Part shown: positions 5,523 to 6,705 of the stretch, piece after piece
How positions within the stretch are numbered: position 1 is the first letter of the stretch
How the letters are laid out: every line of letters begins with the position of its first letter
Source of the DNA: Bacteroidota bacterium
GTDB lineage: Bacteria > Pseudomonadota > Alphaproteobacteria > Puniceispirillales > Puniceispirillaceae
DNA length: 6,705 nt
Reading direction: 5' to 3'
Assembly: GCA_009936825.1 (NCBI GenBank)
Contig: JAACDV010000111.1
Span: forward strand, 1-6,705
Notes under the pieces: generated by a model
What the model was told of the DNA's origin: nothing
The model's database searches: none
The model's input: the letters and a program-made list of their open reading frames with translations, nothing else
Program-made: the position numbers and the translations under genes

Positions 5523-6704
5523 TTACTCTACCGCCTCAAGCTCCCGTAAAGAAGAGATCATTGATGACTTCATCACAAAATCCTTGTGTCGCGTCTCATC
5601 GGCCACAATAGCACGAAGATCAGCGTAATAATCTTCCCGTTGCTTTGGATCGGTGGCATTCAGAATTGCCCGGTTACGCAGCGCCTGCGCCTGAACGGTT
5701 TCCAAAGCAACCTTGCGGCGTTGGCGCTGATAACGCTGCATCGTGTCCAGGCTATCACCATGCCAAACTTTGACTAATTTCTCGACCAAATTTACGGCAT
5801 CATGAATGCCGCCATTCATTCCCATTCCCCCAAGAGGGTTGTTCAGATGCGCCGCATCGCCAGCCAAAAAGACCCTGCCATCCAGATATTTATCTACCAC
5901 ACGCTCATGAACGCGGTAAGCCGTTTTGTGGACGACTTCATACGGTGCGTCATTTGGTAACACAGCCTGCAATCTCGCTTCAACATTCGCCGGATCCATG
6001 ATCATCTCTTCGCTATGCTCTGGATTTGTCGGTAGCAGCACGCGCCACAAGCTTGGCGTGCGAAGAAGCACCAGCCATTCGTTGGGGTCAGAGACATAAG
6101 CGATATTCGCCAGATCGGGAATGGCCTCGTGATACTTAAAATGTGTCGAAAGCGAGAGGAAAATTTCGGGAATGGTAATACCGTCAAACTGCGCACCAAT
6201 GCCGTGTCGTACAATTGATCGCGCACCGTCGGTTCCAATGAGATAGCGCCCTTTATATTCTGACTTCGATCCGTCGTCATGCTCGGCCTTCAACCAAATC
6301 CCATTATCATCCTGACCAATATCAGTCGCTCTGGTTTCGGTAATCAACTCTCCATCGGGATGATCATCGACGAATTGGCGAAGCGCTTTGTTCAGCTTCC
6401 ATTGTTCACATTGTAGGCGGAACGGAAAATCGGTCTCACCTTCCAGCAGGTCCAGATTAAAGGTGGCGACAACACCTTCGTTGCGATCACGGAATTGCCA
6501 TTCATGACAGACAAGACCCTGATCAACCAAGGTTTGGGTAATGCCAAGTCGCGCTAGAAAATCCAGCGTTGGGGCGTGAAAAGTCGATGCCCGTAAATCT
6601 TGTGCCAGGTCGGCGGTTGCCTCGATCAGCGTGACGGGAATGCCAGCATCCAGCAAAGATGCCGTAGCGACAAGCCCGACAGGACCCGCACCAACTACTA
6701 CTAC
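5523..6704 (-). CDS. FAD-dependent aromatic-ring monooxygenase (class A flavoprotein hydroxylase), N terminus outside the window
   Basis: A single-component NAD(P)H- and FAD-dependent hydroxylase, cytoplasmic, expected to add one oxygen to an activated ring. The frame is open to the right edge; its first visible residues VVVVGAGPVGLVATASLLDAG hold the FAD-binding GxGxxG (visible residues 5-10), so only a few residues are missing and the TTG at 6656 is not the start. The DG motif is in YLIGTDGARSIVR (Asp159-Gly160), and the second FAD motif is GRVFLAGDAAH (Gly282-Asp283) followed by NPLGGMGMNGGIHDAVNL. Arg38 in the segment DLRASTFHAPTLDFL is in the usual FAD-contacting place. At about 393 visible residues it has no extra C-terminal thioredoxin-like domain, matching the shorter hydroxylases (4-hydroxybenzoate, salicylate or 6-hydroxynicotinate type). 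It ends 20 bases before the GntR start, so the two likely share a transcript whose promoter is off the window. The substrate is unknown; the amide-hydrolase neighbours make an N-containing ring plausible. Confidence 0.92.
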   Translation of the reverse strand, partial: VVVVGAGPVGLVATASLLDAGIPVTLIEATADLAQDLRASTFHAPTLDFLARLGITQTLVDQGLVCHEWQFRDRNEGVVATFNLDLLEGETDFPFRLQCEQWKLNKALRQFVDDHPDGELITETRATDIGQDDNGIWLKAEHDDGSKSEYKGRYLIGTDGARSIVRHGIGAQFDGITIPEIFLSLSTHFKYHEAIPDLANIAYVSDPNEWLVLLRTPSLWRVLLPTNPEHSEEMIMDPANVEARLQAVLPNDAPYEVVHKTAYRVHERVVDKYLDGRVFLAGDAAHLNNPLGGMGMNGGIHDAVNLVEKLVKVWHGDSLDTMQRYQRQRRKVALETVQAQALRNRAILNATDPKQREDYYADLRAIVADETRHKDFVMKSSMISSLRELEAVE

Positions 6705-6705
6705 C

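Overview
The window looks like part of a catabolic gene cluster in an alphaproteobacterium, plausibly a marine one. This rests on balanced base composition, short intergenic gaps and the mix of protein families; it is an impression from content, not a phylogenetic result. It holds seven protein genes. Five are complete and two run off the window edges. I see no RNA genes, insertion sequences, integrase or CRISPR array. No gap between genes exceeds about 140 bases.

Layout from left to right: (1) a class III CoA-transferase (CaiB/BaiF), plus strand, cut by the left edge; (2) an isochorismatase-fold amidohydrolase resembling N-carbamoylsarcosine amidase, plus strand; (3) a maleate isomerase/arylmalonate decarboxylase-like protein of the Asp/Glu racemase superfamily, minus strand; (4) an isocitrate lyase/PEP mutase superfamily lyase, plus strand, divergent from gene 3; (5) a polysaccharide deacetylase-fold protein of the PuuE allantoinase type, plus strand; (6) a GntR/UTRA repressor-type regulator, minus strand; (7) a flavin-dependent aromatic hydroxylase, minus strand, cut by the right edge. 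Genes 7 and 6 form one minus-strand unit with a 20-base gap. Genes 4 and 5 probably form a plus-strand unit. Gene pairs 2/3 and 5/6 converge.

Taken together, the families suggest stepwise breakdown of a nitrogen-containing ring or amide compound: hydroxylation by the flavoprotein, ring or amide opening by the PuuE-like protein, amide hydrolysis by the isochorismatase-fold enzyme, rearrangement or decarboxylation by the racemase-fold enzyme, CoA activation, and carbon-carbon cleavage by the PEP-mutase-like lyase. Several of these families occur in nicotinate and hydantoin/purine catabolism, but the particular set is not one I recognise, and substrate and step order are inference. Three of the enzymes lack the signature catalytic residues of their best-known relatives (genes 3, 4 and 5), so textbook names should not be transferred to them.

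Regulatory signals include a TTGTC-TG-GACAA inverted repeat in the gene 3/gene 4 divergent region, which is a candidate operator for the GntR regulator, and a perfect TATAAT box in front of gene 3. A terminator hairpin lies between genes 5 and 6, and a second long stem-loop spans the gene 5 stop codon. Three tandem 13-base repeats lie inside an inverted repeat between genes 1 and 2.
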